Shown here in pieces: positions 55,337 to 63,909 of a stretch of 64,000 bases of DNA. A program made the translations under genes and the position numbers. Origin of the DNA: Bin5 sp965116395 (GTDB lineage: Bacteria; Chloroflexota; Anaerolineae; Caldilineales; Caldilineaceae); NCBI GenBank assembly GCA_965116395.1, contig OZ220684.1, positions 4,650,001 through 4,714,000 on the forward strand, read 5' to 3'. Under the pieces are notes generated by a model that worked only from the letters and a program-made list of their open reading frames with translations, was not told where the DNA came from and ran no database searches. Each line of letters starts with the position of its first letter. The stretch's first letter is position 1.

Positions 55337-56620
55337 ATGACCACCGCTGTTCAACAGAAAAACTACGACATAGCCGACATCACTCTCGCCGAACGCGGCC
55401 GCTTTCGCATGCAGTGGGCCGCAAAAGAGATGCCCGTGCTCGACCTGCTGGAAGAACGGTACCTGCGCGAACGCCCCTTCGCTGGCGTCCGCATGGCCGC
55501 GGCCATGCATGTCACCAGCGAGACCGCCAACCTGATGCGCATCCTCATCGCCGGCGGCGCCGAAGTAGCGCTCTGCGCCAGTAATCCACTGAGTACGCAG
55601 GACGATATCGCCGCCGCCCTCGTCACCTACTACGAGATGCCCGTCTACGCCATCAAGGGCGAAACAAATAGGCAGTATAACGAGCACATAAACGCCGTCC
55701 TTGATACCAAACCGCATCTGACCATGGACGACGGCATGGACCTGGTCGCAATGCTCCACACGCAACGCGGCAATCTGCTCGAAAATGTCGTGGGCGGCAC
55801 CGAAGAAACCACCACCGGCGTCATCCGCCTCAAAGCCATGGCCGCCGACGGCAAATTGGTATTCCCCGTTATCGCGGTCAACGACGCCATGACCAAACAC
55901 TTCTTCGATAACCGCTACGGCACAGGCCAGAGCACCTTGGACGGAATCATTCGCGCCACGAACGTACTCATTGCCGGCAAAACCTTCGTCGTTGGTGGCT
56001 ACGGTTGGTGCAGCAAGGGCATCGCCATGCGCGCCAAAGGCATGGGGGCCAACGTCGTCGTCACTGAGATCGACCCCTTGCGGGCCCTTGAAGCGGTTAT
56101 GGACGGTTTCCAGGTGATGCCGATGGCGCAGGCTGCCAGAACGGGCCAGATCTTCTGCTCGGCCACCGGCGACATACACGTCATTGACGGCCACCACATG
56201 GAGCAGATGCGAGACGGCGCCATCCTCGCCAATAGCGGGCACTTTGACGTCGAAATCAATCTCAAAGCGCTTGAGGCAATGTCTACCAAGATAACCCGCG
56301 TCCGCGATTTCCTCGACGAATACACACTGGAAGATGGCCGCCGCCTCTATGTTGCCGGTGAAGGCCGCCTCGTCAACCTGGCCGCAGCCGAAGGGCATCC
56401 CAGCGCCGTCATGGACATGAGTTTCGCAAATCAGGCCTTGGCTGCCGAGTATCTGCTCAAGCACAGCGACGAAATGAGCGGCAACGTCTACGATATGCCC
56501 GAAGTGTTGGATCGGGAGATCGCGGCCCTCAAACTCAAAGCCATGGAAATCGAGATCGACACGCTGACGCCGGAACAGGAAGCCTACCTGAATGAATGGA
56601 CACTTGGGACAGCCGAATAG
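55337..56620 (+). CDS. ahcY: Adenosylhomocysteinase
   Basis: This 427-residue enzyme hydrolyses S-adenosylhomocysteine to homocysteine and adenosine. The N-terminal block CASNPLSTQDDIAAAL and HLTMDDGMDLV are typical, and the NAD-binding loop is GYGWCSKGIAMRAKGMGA. The length fits the short bacterial/archaeal form that lacks the 40-residue insertion. The start has AAGGAG well placed before it; the frame extends upstream over the GNAT stop. It lies between the GNAT gene and metK in the riboswitch operon. Confidence 0.96.
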   Translation: MTTAVQQKNYDIADITLAERGRFRMQWAAKEMPVLDLLEERYLRERPFAGVRMAAAMHVTSETANLMRILIAGGAEVALCASNPLSTQDDIAAALVTYYEMPVYAIKGETNRQYNEHINAVLDTKPHLTMDDGMDLVAMLHTQRGNLLENVVGGTEETTTGVIRLKAMAADGKLVFPVIAVNDAMTKHFFDNRYGTGQSTLDGIIRATNVLIAGKTFVVGGYGWCSKGIAMRAKGMGANVVVTEIDPLRALEAVMDGFQVMPMAQAARTGQIFCSATGDIHVIDGHHMEQMRDGAILANSGHFDVEINLKALEAMSTKITRVRDFLDEYTLEDGRRLYVAGEGRLVNLAAAEGHPSAVMDMSFANQALAAEYLLKHSDEMSGNVYDMPEVLDREIAALKLKAMEIEIDTLTPEQEAYLNEWTLGTAE

Positions 56621-56665
56621 AACTATCCCTCGCCGCCAGGAGGGCGGCAGACAGGAGAAATGCCA

Positions 56666-57880
56666 ATGAGCAGTACCTTTATGACCGCGCCTTCACTCCT
56701 ATTTACCAGCGAATCGGTAACGGAGGGGCACCCCGACAAGATGTGCGACCAGATCAGCGACGCCGTGGTGGATGCCATTATGGAACAGGATCCCCATGCC
56801 CGCATTGCTTGTGAGACGGCCGTAAAGACTGGCTTTGTAATTCTCCTCGGTGAAATTACGACCTCTGCATCCCTGAACTATGATGAACTGGTCCGGTCCG
56901 TCGTAAAGGATATCGGTTTCGATAGCAGTGACAAAGGGTTCGACGGCGAGACTTGCGGCGTACAGGTCGCCATCGCTTCGCAGTCGCCCGATATCGCCCT
57001 TGGCGTCGACAGAGCACAGGAATTCAAATCCGACGCCATGGACAGCGAAGAGGATGAGATTGAATCGGTCGGCGCCGGCGACCAGGGTATGATGTTCGGC
57101 TTTGCCTGCAATGAAACCGACTCTCTGATGCCTCTGCCGATCTATCTGGCCCACAATCTTAGTCGACGTCTGGCCGAACTTCGCAAGTCAGGTACACTTC
57201 CCTGGCTGGGTCCGGACGGCAAGTCGCAAGTCACGGTGGAATACAGCCGCGGCAAGCCCAAACGCATCCACACGGTCCTGATCAGCACGCAGCACTCGGC
57301 CGAAATCTGCGCCGACGATATCAGGCGGCAGATTATCGAACATTGCATCAGTCCCACGCTTCCCGCAGAAATGGTGGACGATGACCTGCTCATCTACGTA
57401 AATCCAACCGGCCGCTTCGTTGTCGGTGGGCCGATGGGCGATGCCGGCCTGACCGGGCGCAAAATCATCGTCGATACCTACGGCGGTATGGGTCGACACG
57501 GTGGCGGCGCGTTCAGCGGTAAGGACTGCACTAAAGTCGACCGCAGCGGTGCCTATGCCGCCCGCTGGGTAGCAAAAAACATCGTCGCGGCGGGCTTGGC
57601 AGACCGGTGTGAAATCCAGCTCGCCTACGCCATCGGCATCGCCCAGCCTCTCAGCGTGAATGTCGAAACTTTCGGCACCGGCAAGACCAGCGACGCAAGA
57701 ATCGAAGAACTGATCGATGCACACTTCGACCTGCGTCCGGGCGCCATTATCCGCGACTTGGATCTACGTCGCCCCATCTACCGGCAGACGGCAACTTACG
57801 GACACTTTGGGCGGAACGACATCGACCTGCCCTGGGAAAATACTGACAAAGCGGATCTCCTGCGGCAAACCGCGGGCTGA
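56666..57880 (+). CDS. metK: S-adenosylmethionine synthase
   Basis: This 404-residue enzyme makes S-adenosylmethionine from methionine and ATP. The motifs are GHPDKMCDQISDAV near the N-terminus, the hexapeptide GAGDQG near residue 129 and GGGAFSGKDCTKVDRSGAY near residue 277. In the last motif a cysteine replaces the usual proline after GKD. ATG at 56660 is only two bases from the AGGAG; the in-frame ATG at 56666 is better spaced. It is the last core enzyme of the cycle in this operon. Confidence 0.96.
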   Translation: MSSTFMTAPSLLFTSESVTEGHPDKMCDQISDAVVDAIMEQDPHARIACETAVKTGFVILLGEITTSASLNYDELVRSVVKDIGFDSSDKGFDGETCGVQVAIASQSPDIALGVDRAQEFKSDAMDSEEDEIESVGAGDQGMMFGFACNETDSLMPLPIYLAHNLSRRLAELRKSGTLPWLGPDGKSQVTVEYSRGKPKRIHTVLISTQHSAEICADDIRRQIIEHCISPTLPAEMVDDDLLIYVNPTGRFVVGGPMGDAGLTGRKIIVDTYGGMGRHGGGAFSGKDCTKVDRSGAYAARWVAKNIVAAGLADRCEIQLAYAIGIAQPLSVNVETFGTGKTSDARIEELIDAHFDLRPGAIIRDLDLRRPIYRQTATYGHFGRNDIDLPWENTDKADLLRQTAG

Positions 57881-57894
57881 ATGTACTGATCTCT

Positions 57895-58791
57895 ATGGAG
57901 ACTCAAGAACAGAGCGGCACCGCCCTTCTGTCATTGAAAGAACTGCCGTCGATATTCTGGTACATCGTTGCCAGCGCCTCAGGGCTGGCATTAGTTCTGA
58001 TCCTCGTAATGGTCATACTTGGATATCGCGACGGCCTTCAGCGCGGCGAAGCCCAAAAACGCCAACAGGTCGCAATTATGCTGCAACGTGCGTCCGACAT
58101 GCTGGAAAACGGCCAGCCTCAGGAAGCACTGGCTGCCTACAGGATGATCCTTCAGGTCGACCCGGAAAACGAGGCCGCCCGTAACGCAATCCCTGCAGTT
58201 GAGGCGATTTCAACCGCTGAACCCGTTCCCGTCGAGGAATCCGCGCCAAGCGCGGTCGACCTCGAGTGGGTTAAGGCGCTCAAACTGTATGACGCCGGCC
58301 GTTGGCAAGAGGCAATTCAGGCATTCTCGCTAGTGCAGGCCATGCAAGCCGATTACAGAAGCGAAGAGATGAATCAGAATCTATTTGTCTCCTACGTCGA
58401 GCTGGCCAGAGCCGTGACTGCTGAGGGGAGCCTGGAAGAGGCGGTGCAGCTGTTCGACAAAGCGCTCGAAATGAACGCCAACGAACCCCTGATTCAGCAG
58501 GAGCGCCACATGACGGCCCAGTACGTGGACGTCAAAACCTATTGGGGCGCTGATTGGGCGCAAGTGATCCTCCTCCTTGAAGATCTCTACCAGATTGATC
58601 CGGAATACCGCGACGTGCGTTTCCTGTTGCAGAGGGCGCACGTCCAACAAGGTGAAAGTCTCGCCGGCGAAGAAGAGTGGTGTGCGGCCGCCTCCGAATT
58701 TACCAGCGCCATAGCCGTACTTGACTGGCTCGAGCTGCGGGGTAGACGTGATGAGTTGGCCGCCCAGTGTCGTAACGCCAACGGTGGTTAG
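57895..58791 (+). CDS. Membrane-anchored TPR-like protein
   Basis: This 298-residue protein has a short cytoplasmic N-terminus, one hydrophobic helix (about residues 20-43) and a soluble domain of TPR-like repeats. GQPQEALAAYRMILQVDPEN and a second helix pair AGRWQEAIQAFSLVQAM match the TPR pattern (only ends given where long). Such domains mediate protein contacts. It follows metK by 14 bp and is the last gene of the run. Its connection to the methyl cycle is unclear; it may just share the transcript. Confidence 0.75.
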   Translation: METQEQSGTALLSLKELPSIFWYIVASASGLALVLILVMVILGYRDGLQRGEAQKRQQVAIMLQRASDMLENGQPQEALAAYRMILQVDPENEAARNAIPAVEAISTAEPVPVEESAPSAVDLEWVKALKLYDAGRWQEAIQAFSLVQAMQADYRSEEMNQNLFVSYVELARAVTAEGSLEEAVQLFDKALEMNANEPLIQQERHMTAQYVDVKTYWGADWAQVILLLEDLYQIDPEYRDVRFLLQRAHVQQGESLAGEEEWCAAASEFTSAIAVLDWLELRGRRDELAAQCRNANGG

Positions 58792-58930
58792 GTCCTTCTC
58801 GACGAAAACGGCTGCTGCACCGCCTCATGGCCCATCCGGTTCTTTCCTCTCTTTCCGTTGTTACAGCAGGTCCTGGCCCCCTTCTGCCGCTCGCCCTGAT
58901 TTTCTCACTGAACCTTACACTCCGCCGGAA

Positions 58931-58959
58931 TTGTCCAAATGGCCGCTTAAGGCTATAAT
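58931..58959 (+). promoter_or_regulatory. Promoter of the tRNA cluster
   Basis: TTGTCC (58931-58936) and a perfect TATAAT (58954-58959) are separated by 17 bases, 15 bases before tRNA-Pro. Confidence 0.7.
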
Positions 58960-58974
58960 TGTGCGGTGCAAATA

Positions 58975-59048
58975 CGGGGAGTAGCGCAGCCTGGCAGCGC
59001 ACAGCGTTTGGGACGCTGGGGTCGGAGGTTCAAATCCTCTCTCCCCGA
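58975..59048 (+). tRNA. tRNA-Pro (anticodon TGG)
   Basis: A 74-base cloverleaf. The acceptor stem is CGGGGAG / CTCCCCG, the anticodon stem CAGCG / CGCTG encloses loop TTTGGGA and the T arm contains GGTTCAAATCC. The anticodon TGG reads proline CCA. No CCA is encoded. Confidence 0.95.
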
Positions 59049-59051
59049 CTT

Positions 59052-59122
59052 GCGGGTATAGCTCAATGGTAGAGCGCCGGCCTTCCAAGCCGACGATGCG
59101 GGTTCGATCCCCGCTACCCGCT
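59052..59122 (+). tRNA. tRNA-Gly (anticodon TCC)
   Basis: A 71-base cloverleaf three bases after tRNA-Pro. The acceptor stem is GCGGGTA / TACCCGC, the anticodon loop is CTTCCAA and the T arm contains GGTTCGATCC. The anticodon TCC reads GGA. No CCA is encoded. Confidence 0.95.
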
Positions 59123-59144
59123 CTCAGGCATTCCTGCCAAGGTT

Positions 59145-59216
59145 GGATCGGTAGCTCAATGGCAGAGCAAGGAGCTCATAACTCCTGGGTTACAGGTTCG
59201 AGTCCTGTCCGATCCA
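59145..59216 (+). tRNA. tRNA-Met (anticodon CAT)
   Basis: A 72-base cloverleaf. The acceptor stem is GGATCGG / CCGATCC, the anticodon stem AGGAG / CTCCT encloses CTCATAA and the T arm contains GGTTCGAGTCC. The absence of the initiator's GGG/CCC anticodon stem indicates an elongator tRNA; a lysidine-modified tRNA-Ile is less likely but not excluded. Confidence 0.92.
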
Positions 59217-59420
59217 CACACTCCTTGTCCTCTCCACTCGCATGTCCACTGCCCGACTTCTGGGCTTTCCTAGCCTCTCACATTTCCAAACAGGAAACTC
59301 TCGCTGCTGTCCTCTTGCTCAAAGGTGTCGGCCGAATGGCTGCGAGAAGTAAGGCCTGCTCCCTGGCGCGCTGTCCCGCCATCACGTCGCGATTTCTGTT
59401 CCGCGCCCAGACCTATATGC

Positions 59421-59426
59421 TATAAT
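59421..59426 (+). promoter_or_regulatory. TATAAT box upstream of era
   Basis: A perfect TATAAT at 59421-59426 lies about 69 bases before the era ATG, with only a weak -35 (TTCCGC at 16 bases). Confidence 0.45.
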
Positions 59427-59494
59427 TCGCCCGCAACCGACGGGCCCGGACTTGCAACCACAACTGCCGCAGCGCGACAAGGAGAACAGCCAGC

Positions 59495-60475
59495 ATGCCC
59501 GAAGCGGAATCTCAAGTCGACATTGACATTCTCTCCGAGCCGGTTCACAGCGGTTTCGTCGCCGTTATTGGCCGGCCCAATGTAGGTAAGTCGACCCTGC
59601 TCAATCTTGTGCTTGGGCAAAAGATCGCGATCACGAGCGACAAGCCGCAGACAACCCGCGACCAGATCCTGGGAATCCGCACCGATGAAGATGCGCAGTT
59701 TATCTTCCTCGACACGCCAGGCATCCACCAGCCCCGCAACAAGCTCGGCAAACATATGGTAAACGTGGCCGAACAGGCGATCACCAGTGACGCTGATGTT
59801 ATCCTTTGGCTGGTGGACGTCACGACGCCGCCCACGGATGACGACATCTATATATCGGAGCGTCTTGCTGAACTGCACGCGGCGGCCGGCGGGCTGCCAT
59901 TCCTGATGATGGCCGCAAACAAAGTCGACGCATTGCAGGGCGCAGATCTCTTCAACAGGCAGATCGAGTACGGGGCGCTTCTCGACTGGCTCACCAGCGC
60001 AAAAAGCGGACAGGATGCCATCCCTGTTCTGCCTCTCAGTGCAACCTCCGGCGAGGGTGTGGACGCCCTGCTCGCCGCCCTTGCCGAGCTGCTGCCTCCA
60101 GGTCCTCTCTACTACCCAAGCGAGCAGGTCACCGACCTCTCAATGCGCTTCATAGCCGCAGAAATCGTGCGCGAAAAGGCCCTCCGGCTCCTGCGGCAAG
60201 AGATTCCGCACAGCCTGGCCGTCGTGGTAACCGAATGGAACGAGCGCGGCCCGGAGATGACGCACATCGCCGCCACGGTTTATGTGGAACGACACAGCCA
60301 GAAAGGCATCGTGCTTGGAAACGGCGGCTCCATGATCAAGAAAATCGGGCAGGAGGCTCGACCTGAAATCGAAGAAATGGTCGGTACAAAGGTCTACCTG
60401 GAACTGTGGGTAAAAGTGCTGCAGAAGTGGCGCCGCAAAGAGAATCTTCTGCGGCGCCTGGGCTACCAATACTGA
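59495..60475 (+). CDS. era: GTPase Era
   Basis: This 326-residue protein is the ribosome-assembly GTPase Era. G1 is GRPNVGKST near residue 27, the switch region TSDKPQTTRDQILG follows, G3 is DTPGIH and G4 NKVD. The C-terminal KH domain includes the GxxG-like loop KGIVLGNGGSMIKKIG. It binds 16S rRNA near its 3' end during 30S maturation. The N-terminus is about 18 residues longer than the shortest members. GGAGAA lies about 12 bases before the ATG. Confidence 0.96.
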   Translation: MPEAESQVDIDILSEPVHSGFVAVIGRPNVGKSTLLNLVLGQKIAITSDKPQTTRDQILGIRTDEDAQFIFLDTPGIHQPRNKLGKHMVNVAEQAITSDADVILWLVDVTTPPTDDDIYISERLAELHAAAGGLPFLMMAANKVDALQGADLFNRQIEYGALLDWLTSAKSGQDAIPVLPLSATSGEGVDALLAALAELLPPGPLYYPSEQVTDLSMRFIAAEIVREKALRLLRQEIPHSLAVVVTEWNERGPEMTHIAATVYVERHSQKGIVLGNGGSMIKKIGQEARPEIEEMVGTKVYLELWVKVLQKWRRKENLLRRLGYQY

Positions 60476-60549
60476 CGCCTGGCAACGGTCGAAAAGGTTA
60501 GACCTCCGCAGCCGGTCGCAGCCACTGTAATTGGCTTTTCGACCTTGCT

Positions 60550-60579
60550 TTGGTTTCCCTGCGCGCGCTGTGATATGAT
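60550..60579 (+). promoter_or_regulatory. Candidate promoter of mutS2
   Basis: TTGGTT (60550-60555) and TATGAT (60574-60579) with an 18-base spacer lie 38 bases before the mutS2 ATG. Confidence 0.4.
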
Positions 60580-60617
60580 CGCGGCAGATTGTTCCACCTT
60601 GTATACAAAGGTTGCCG

Positions 60618-63110
60618 ATGAATCCGCACACGATTCGCATTCTGGAATACGACAAGATTCTGAAGACGCTGGCCACATTTTGTGCCTTCGACGGCGGCGC
60701 CGAACTGGCAACCTCGCTGCTGCCCAGCGACGACCTGCGAACTATCAGTGATTGGATGGAGCAGACCAGCGAAGCCTGCCGGCTGCTCGAACAGAAGACC
60801 GACATCTACTTCGGAGGCGTTTACGACGTACGCGCCTTTATCGCAAAGTCCGAGCGCGGCAGCATTCTGATTCCGACCGAACTGGTCGAAATTCGCACCA
60901 CCCTCATGCGCGCCCGCACGCTTCGCAACACATTGACCCGGCTCAACCGTCAGTTTCCACGTCTCGCAGACATCGCATTTTCCATCGAACCTTGTGAGCA
61001 CGTCATCGGCGAAATAAGCCGCTGTATTAACGACCGCGCCGAGGTTGTAGATAGCGCATCCAACGAATTGGGACGAATCCGTGCCCAGTTACGGGTGGCC
61101 CAGGACAGGCTCCTCAGCACTTTGGACCGGCTTGTGCAGAGCACCGATGTCGTCCCATACCTGCAGGAATCGATTGTCACCCAGCGCCAGGGCCGCTACG
61201 TCATTCCAGTGCGCTCGGAATACAAAGGACAGGTGCAAGGCATCGTGCACGACCAATCGGCCAGCGGCGCGACCTTCTTTATCGAGCCCATAACCGTGGT
61301 CGAACAGAACAACGCCGTCCGGGAACTGGAGTTGGAGGAAGAGAAGGAGGTTCGGCGCATCCTCTCCGAGCTCTCCGATCTTGTCGCCGATGAGGGACCC
61401 TACATCAACCGCAACGTACAGATTCTGTCGCAACTCGACTTCACCTTTGCCAAGGCCAAGTATGCGATTGAGATGGAGGCTACCGCGCCCGATATCGTCT
61501 CCTTTCAACAGAAACGAGCCGAAATTTTCGCGGGAATCGACGAAGATACGAAAGAAGAGCGCACCATCCAGCATCCGGGCTCCGTTCTGAACTTCCGCCA
61601 GGCCCGCCACCCCATACTTGATCCGGATTCCGTCGTTCCCATCGATGTCTATTTCGACAACGAATGTTACATTCTTGTGGTTACGGGCCCCAACACAGGC
61701 GGCAAAACCGTCACTCTGAAGACCGTCGGCCTTCTGACCCTGATGGCCCAGTCGGGCATGATGATCCCTGTTGACGAAGGCAGTACACTCTCCGTATTCG
61801 AGGGCGTCTACGCCGACATAGGCGACGAACAGTCCATCGAACAAAACCTGAGCACCTTCTCCAGTCATATGACCAATATCATCAACATTCTGGAGGAGGC
61901 CGACCCGCAAAGCCTCGTCCTGCTTGATGAACTGGGCGCCGGAACCGATCCCGACGAAGGCTCCGCCCTCGCGGCGGCACTGCTCGAAAACCTGCGCGAT
62001 CGAGGCATTACCACGCTCGCCACGACCCATTACAGCGACCTGAAACTGTATGCCCACAACACCGCCGGCGTTCGCAACGCATCCGTTGAATTCGATGTCG
62101 AGAATCTCAGCCCTACTTTCGAGCTCAGTATCGGCCTGCCGGGCCGCTCCAACGCCTTGACCATCGCTCGCCGGCTCGGGCTCAACCCGGTCATCGTTGA
62201 TGACGCCGAAAAAATCTCGCGGCCGGAGTCCCTCGAAGTCGAGGCCATGCTCGAGGATGTGAGGCGCGCCCGCCAGGAGGCGAGGCGCGTACTCGGTGAC
62301 GCCAAGGACAGGGAGCGCAGCGCCCAGGTCATAGAGGAGGACCTGCGTTACCAGCTGGCAAGCATCGAAGAAGCGCGCCGCAAAGTCGTGGCCGAAACGC
62401 GTACCACCATGCAGAATGAATTAGCGGAAATCAGGCGCGAGATTGACGGTTTCCGGCGGCGCATGGCCAAAGGCGGCATCGACAACCAAGACGTACATTC
62501 ACAGTTCATGCAGAATGCCACCCAGACCATCGGCCGCCGCGAGTCGGACACCGATGGATTGGTCGACCAGGAGGTCACAACACCCGGCTCGACCAGTTCC
62601 CGGATTCCCGGAGCCATTGAGAAGGGAGACAGGGTCTTCGTACCCAACCTTCAGGCCACCGGCGAGGTGATTGGAATCGATTTCCGCAATGGCGTCCCCA
62701 ATGAGGCCGAAGTTCAGGTAGGCAATTTTCGACTCAAATTGCCCCTTAGACGACTGGAACTGCGCAGCAAAGCCCAGTCAGAGCCAGAGCAGACACCTCA
62801 ACCTGTCGTACGGGTGCAGAAAAAATCGAAATCAAGCGACGCAGCGTCGACTTCGCAGACAGAGCTGGATCTCAGAGGAGAAAGGGTCGACGCGGGCTTG
62901 CAGCGGCTTGAAGGCTACCTCGACGACGCCTACCTTGAAAACCTCCCCTGGGTGCGCATTATCCATGGCAAAGGGACCGGGGCGATGCGAGACGCCGTGC
63001 GCACCGCCCTGAAAGGCCATCCTCTGGTCAGCAAATTCCGCCCTGGCGTACTTGGCGAAGGCGACGACGGCGTCACCGTTGCCAATCTGATGACCGACGA
63101 AGAAGGGTAG
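60618..63110 (+). CDS. mutS2: MutS2 (Smr-domain ATPase)
   Basis: This 830-residue protein is MutS2. It has the MutS core without the mismatch-recognition domain: Walker A GPNTGGKTVTLKT near residue 357, LLDELGAGTDPDEGSA as Walker B and ATTHYSDLK after it. A coiled region follows (about 520-640). The C-terminal Smr domain (about 750-830) has the LDLRGERVDAG and IIHGKGTGAMR motifs. MutS2 acts on branched DNA and, in some bacteria, on collided ribosomes. The start is ATG at 60618; a TTG six bases upstream is in frame. The length is normal. Confidence 0.95.
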   Translation: MNPHTIRILEYDKILKTLATFCAFDGGAELATSLLPSDDLRTISDWMEQTSEACRLLEQKTDIYFGGVYDVRAFIAKSERGSILIPTELVEIRTTLMRARTLRNTLTRLNRQFPRLADIAFSIEPCEHVIGEISRCINDRAEVVDSASNELGRIRAQLRVAQDRLLSTLDRLVQSTDVVPYLQESIVTQRQGRYVIPVRSEYKGQVQGIVHDQSASGATFFIEPITVVEQNNAVRELELEEEKEVRRILSELSDLVADEGPYINRNVQILSQLDFTFAKAKYAIEMEATAPDIVSFQQKRAEIFAGIDEDTKEERTIQHPGSVLNFRQARHPILDPDSVVPIDVYFDNECYILVVTGPNTGGKTVTLKTVGLLTLMAQSGMMIPVDEGSTLSVFEGVYADIGDEQSIEQNLSTFSSHMTNIINILEEADPQSLVLLDELGAGTDPDEGSALAAALLENLRDRGITTLATTHYSDLKLYAHNTAGVRNASVEFDVENLSPTFELSIGLPGRSNALTIARRLGLNPVIVDDAEKISRPESLEVEAMLEDVRRARQEARRVLGDAKDRERSAQVIEEDLRYQLASIEEARRKVVAETRTTMQNELAEIRREIDGFRRRMAKGGIDNQDVHSQFMQNATQTIGRRESDTDGLVDQEVTTPGSTSSRIPGAIEKGDRVFVPNLQATGEVIGIDFRNGVPNEAEVQVGNFRLKLPLRRLELRSKAQSEPEQTPQPVVRVQKKSKSSDAASTSQTELDLRGERVDAGLQRLEGYLDDAYLENLPWVRIIHGKGTGAMRDAVRTALKGHPLVSKFRPGVLGEGDDGVTVANLMTDEEG

Positions 63111-63120
63111 CCAACCGGCC

Positions 63121-63822
63121 ATGGAACTGCGCGAATACTGGACGATTTTGCGGAGGCGCTGGGCGGCGCCGGTTCTCTTGCCCGTCCTGGTAGCCTTGTT
63201 TAGTGCGGTACAGTTGCGCCCTTGGGTACCGCCTGCCCCTTCGTACAGCGTTACGATGCGCCTCCTGGTCGGCGTCATGCCCCTGGAAGGCGTCGATACT
63301 GCCCAGTACGACCCGCGTTACTATGCCTGGATGACCAGCGAATACCTCGTTGACGACTTTACCGAAGTGCTCGCCGCCGAACTGTTCGCCAATGCAGTAA
63401 ACGCCCGTCTTGCCGAGCAGGAAATAGCCATCCCAGCCGGAATGATCAGGGCAAGCGCGAACACCGGCAAACAGCACCGCATCATCCGGCTCTCTTTCAA
63501 CTGGCACGATAGGGATGCTTTACAGGCCATCGCTGATGCCGCAATTGCCGAGCTGGAGGAGAACGCAGCCAAATACTTTGTCCAGTTGGGAACTGAGGGC
63601 GCCGGCGTCCATGTACTGGATTCGCCAACCGTGTTTCCCGTGGGCCCGAGCACTCGAGACCGGGTCGAGTGGCCGTTGAGAATTCTGCTCGCGCTGGCCG
63701 CCGGGCTTGTAGTAGCCTTCCTGCTGGAATACCTTGACGATACCGTACGTCGACGAGAGGAATTGGAGGAGATGGGCCTTCCCACCCTTGTCGCAATTCC
63801 CAGGCCGCGCAGAAGCCGATAG
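63121..63822 (+). CDS. Wzz-type polysaccharide chain-length protein
   Basis: This 233-residue protein has the Wzz/polysaccharide-co-polymerase layout: a short N-terminus (MELREYWTILRRRW), a helix at about 17-34, an extracytoplasmic domain and a second helix at about 186-203 followed by a short cytoplasmic tail. The segment GPSTRDRVEWPLRI just before the second helix is typical of the family. Such proteins set chain length of exported polysaccharides. It starts 10 bp after mutS2 and a second similar gene begins at 63910, so a polysaccharide locus probably continues beyond the window. Confidence 0.85.
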   Translation: MELREYWTILRRRWAAPVLLPVLVALFSAVQLRPWVPPAPSYSVTMRLLVGVMPLEGVDTAQYDPRYYAWMTSEYLVDDFTEVLAAELFANAVNARLAEQEIAIPAGMIRASANTGKQHRIIRLSFNWHDRDALQAIADAAIAELEENAAKYFVQLGTEGAGVHVLDSPTVFPVGPSTRDRVEWPLRILLALAAGLVVAFLLEYLDDTVRRREELEEMGLPTLVAIPRPRRSR

Positions 63823-63836
63823 ATTGAGAGATGAAT

Positions 63837-63897
63837 GTGGCACTTTTGCCACGGTTTGAAACGTTGCATCAGCCTCTTGGGCGTTCAACGCTGCAAC
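63837..63897 (+). other. Hairpin-rich spacer between two Wzz genes
   Basis: GTGGCA-CTTT-TGCCAC (63837-63852) is a perfect 6-bp hairpin. Next, GTTGCA (63863-63868) pairs with TGCAAC (63892-63897), and GCGTTCAACGC (63881-63891) sits inside it. The function is unclear; it may modulate expression of the second gene. Confidence 0.4.
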
Positions 63898-63909
63898 TTG
63901 GAGGATTCA

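Noticed and set aside
55298..56464. 388-codon minus-strand frame opposite ahcY
   Set aside because: It is antisense to the conserved AhcY sequence and has no recognisable domain.
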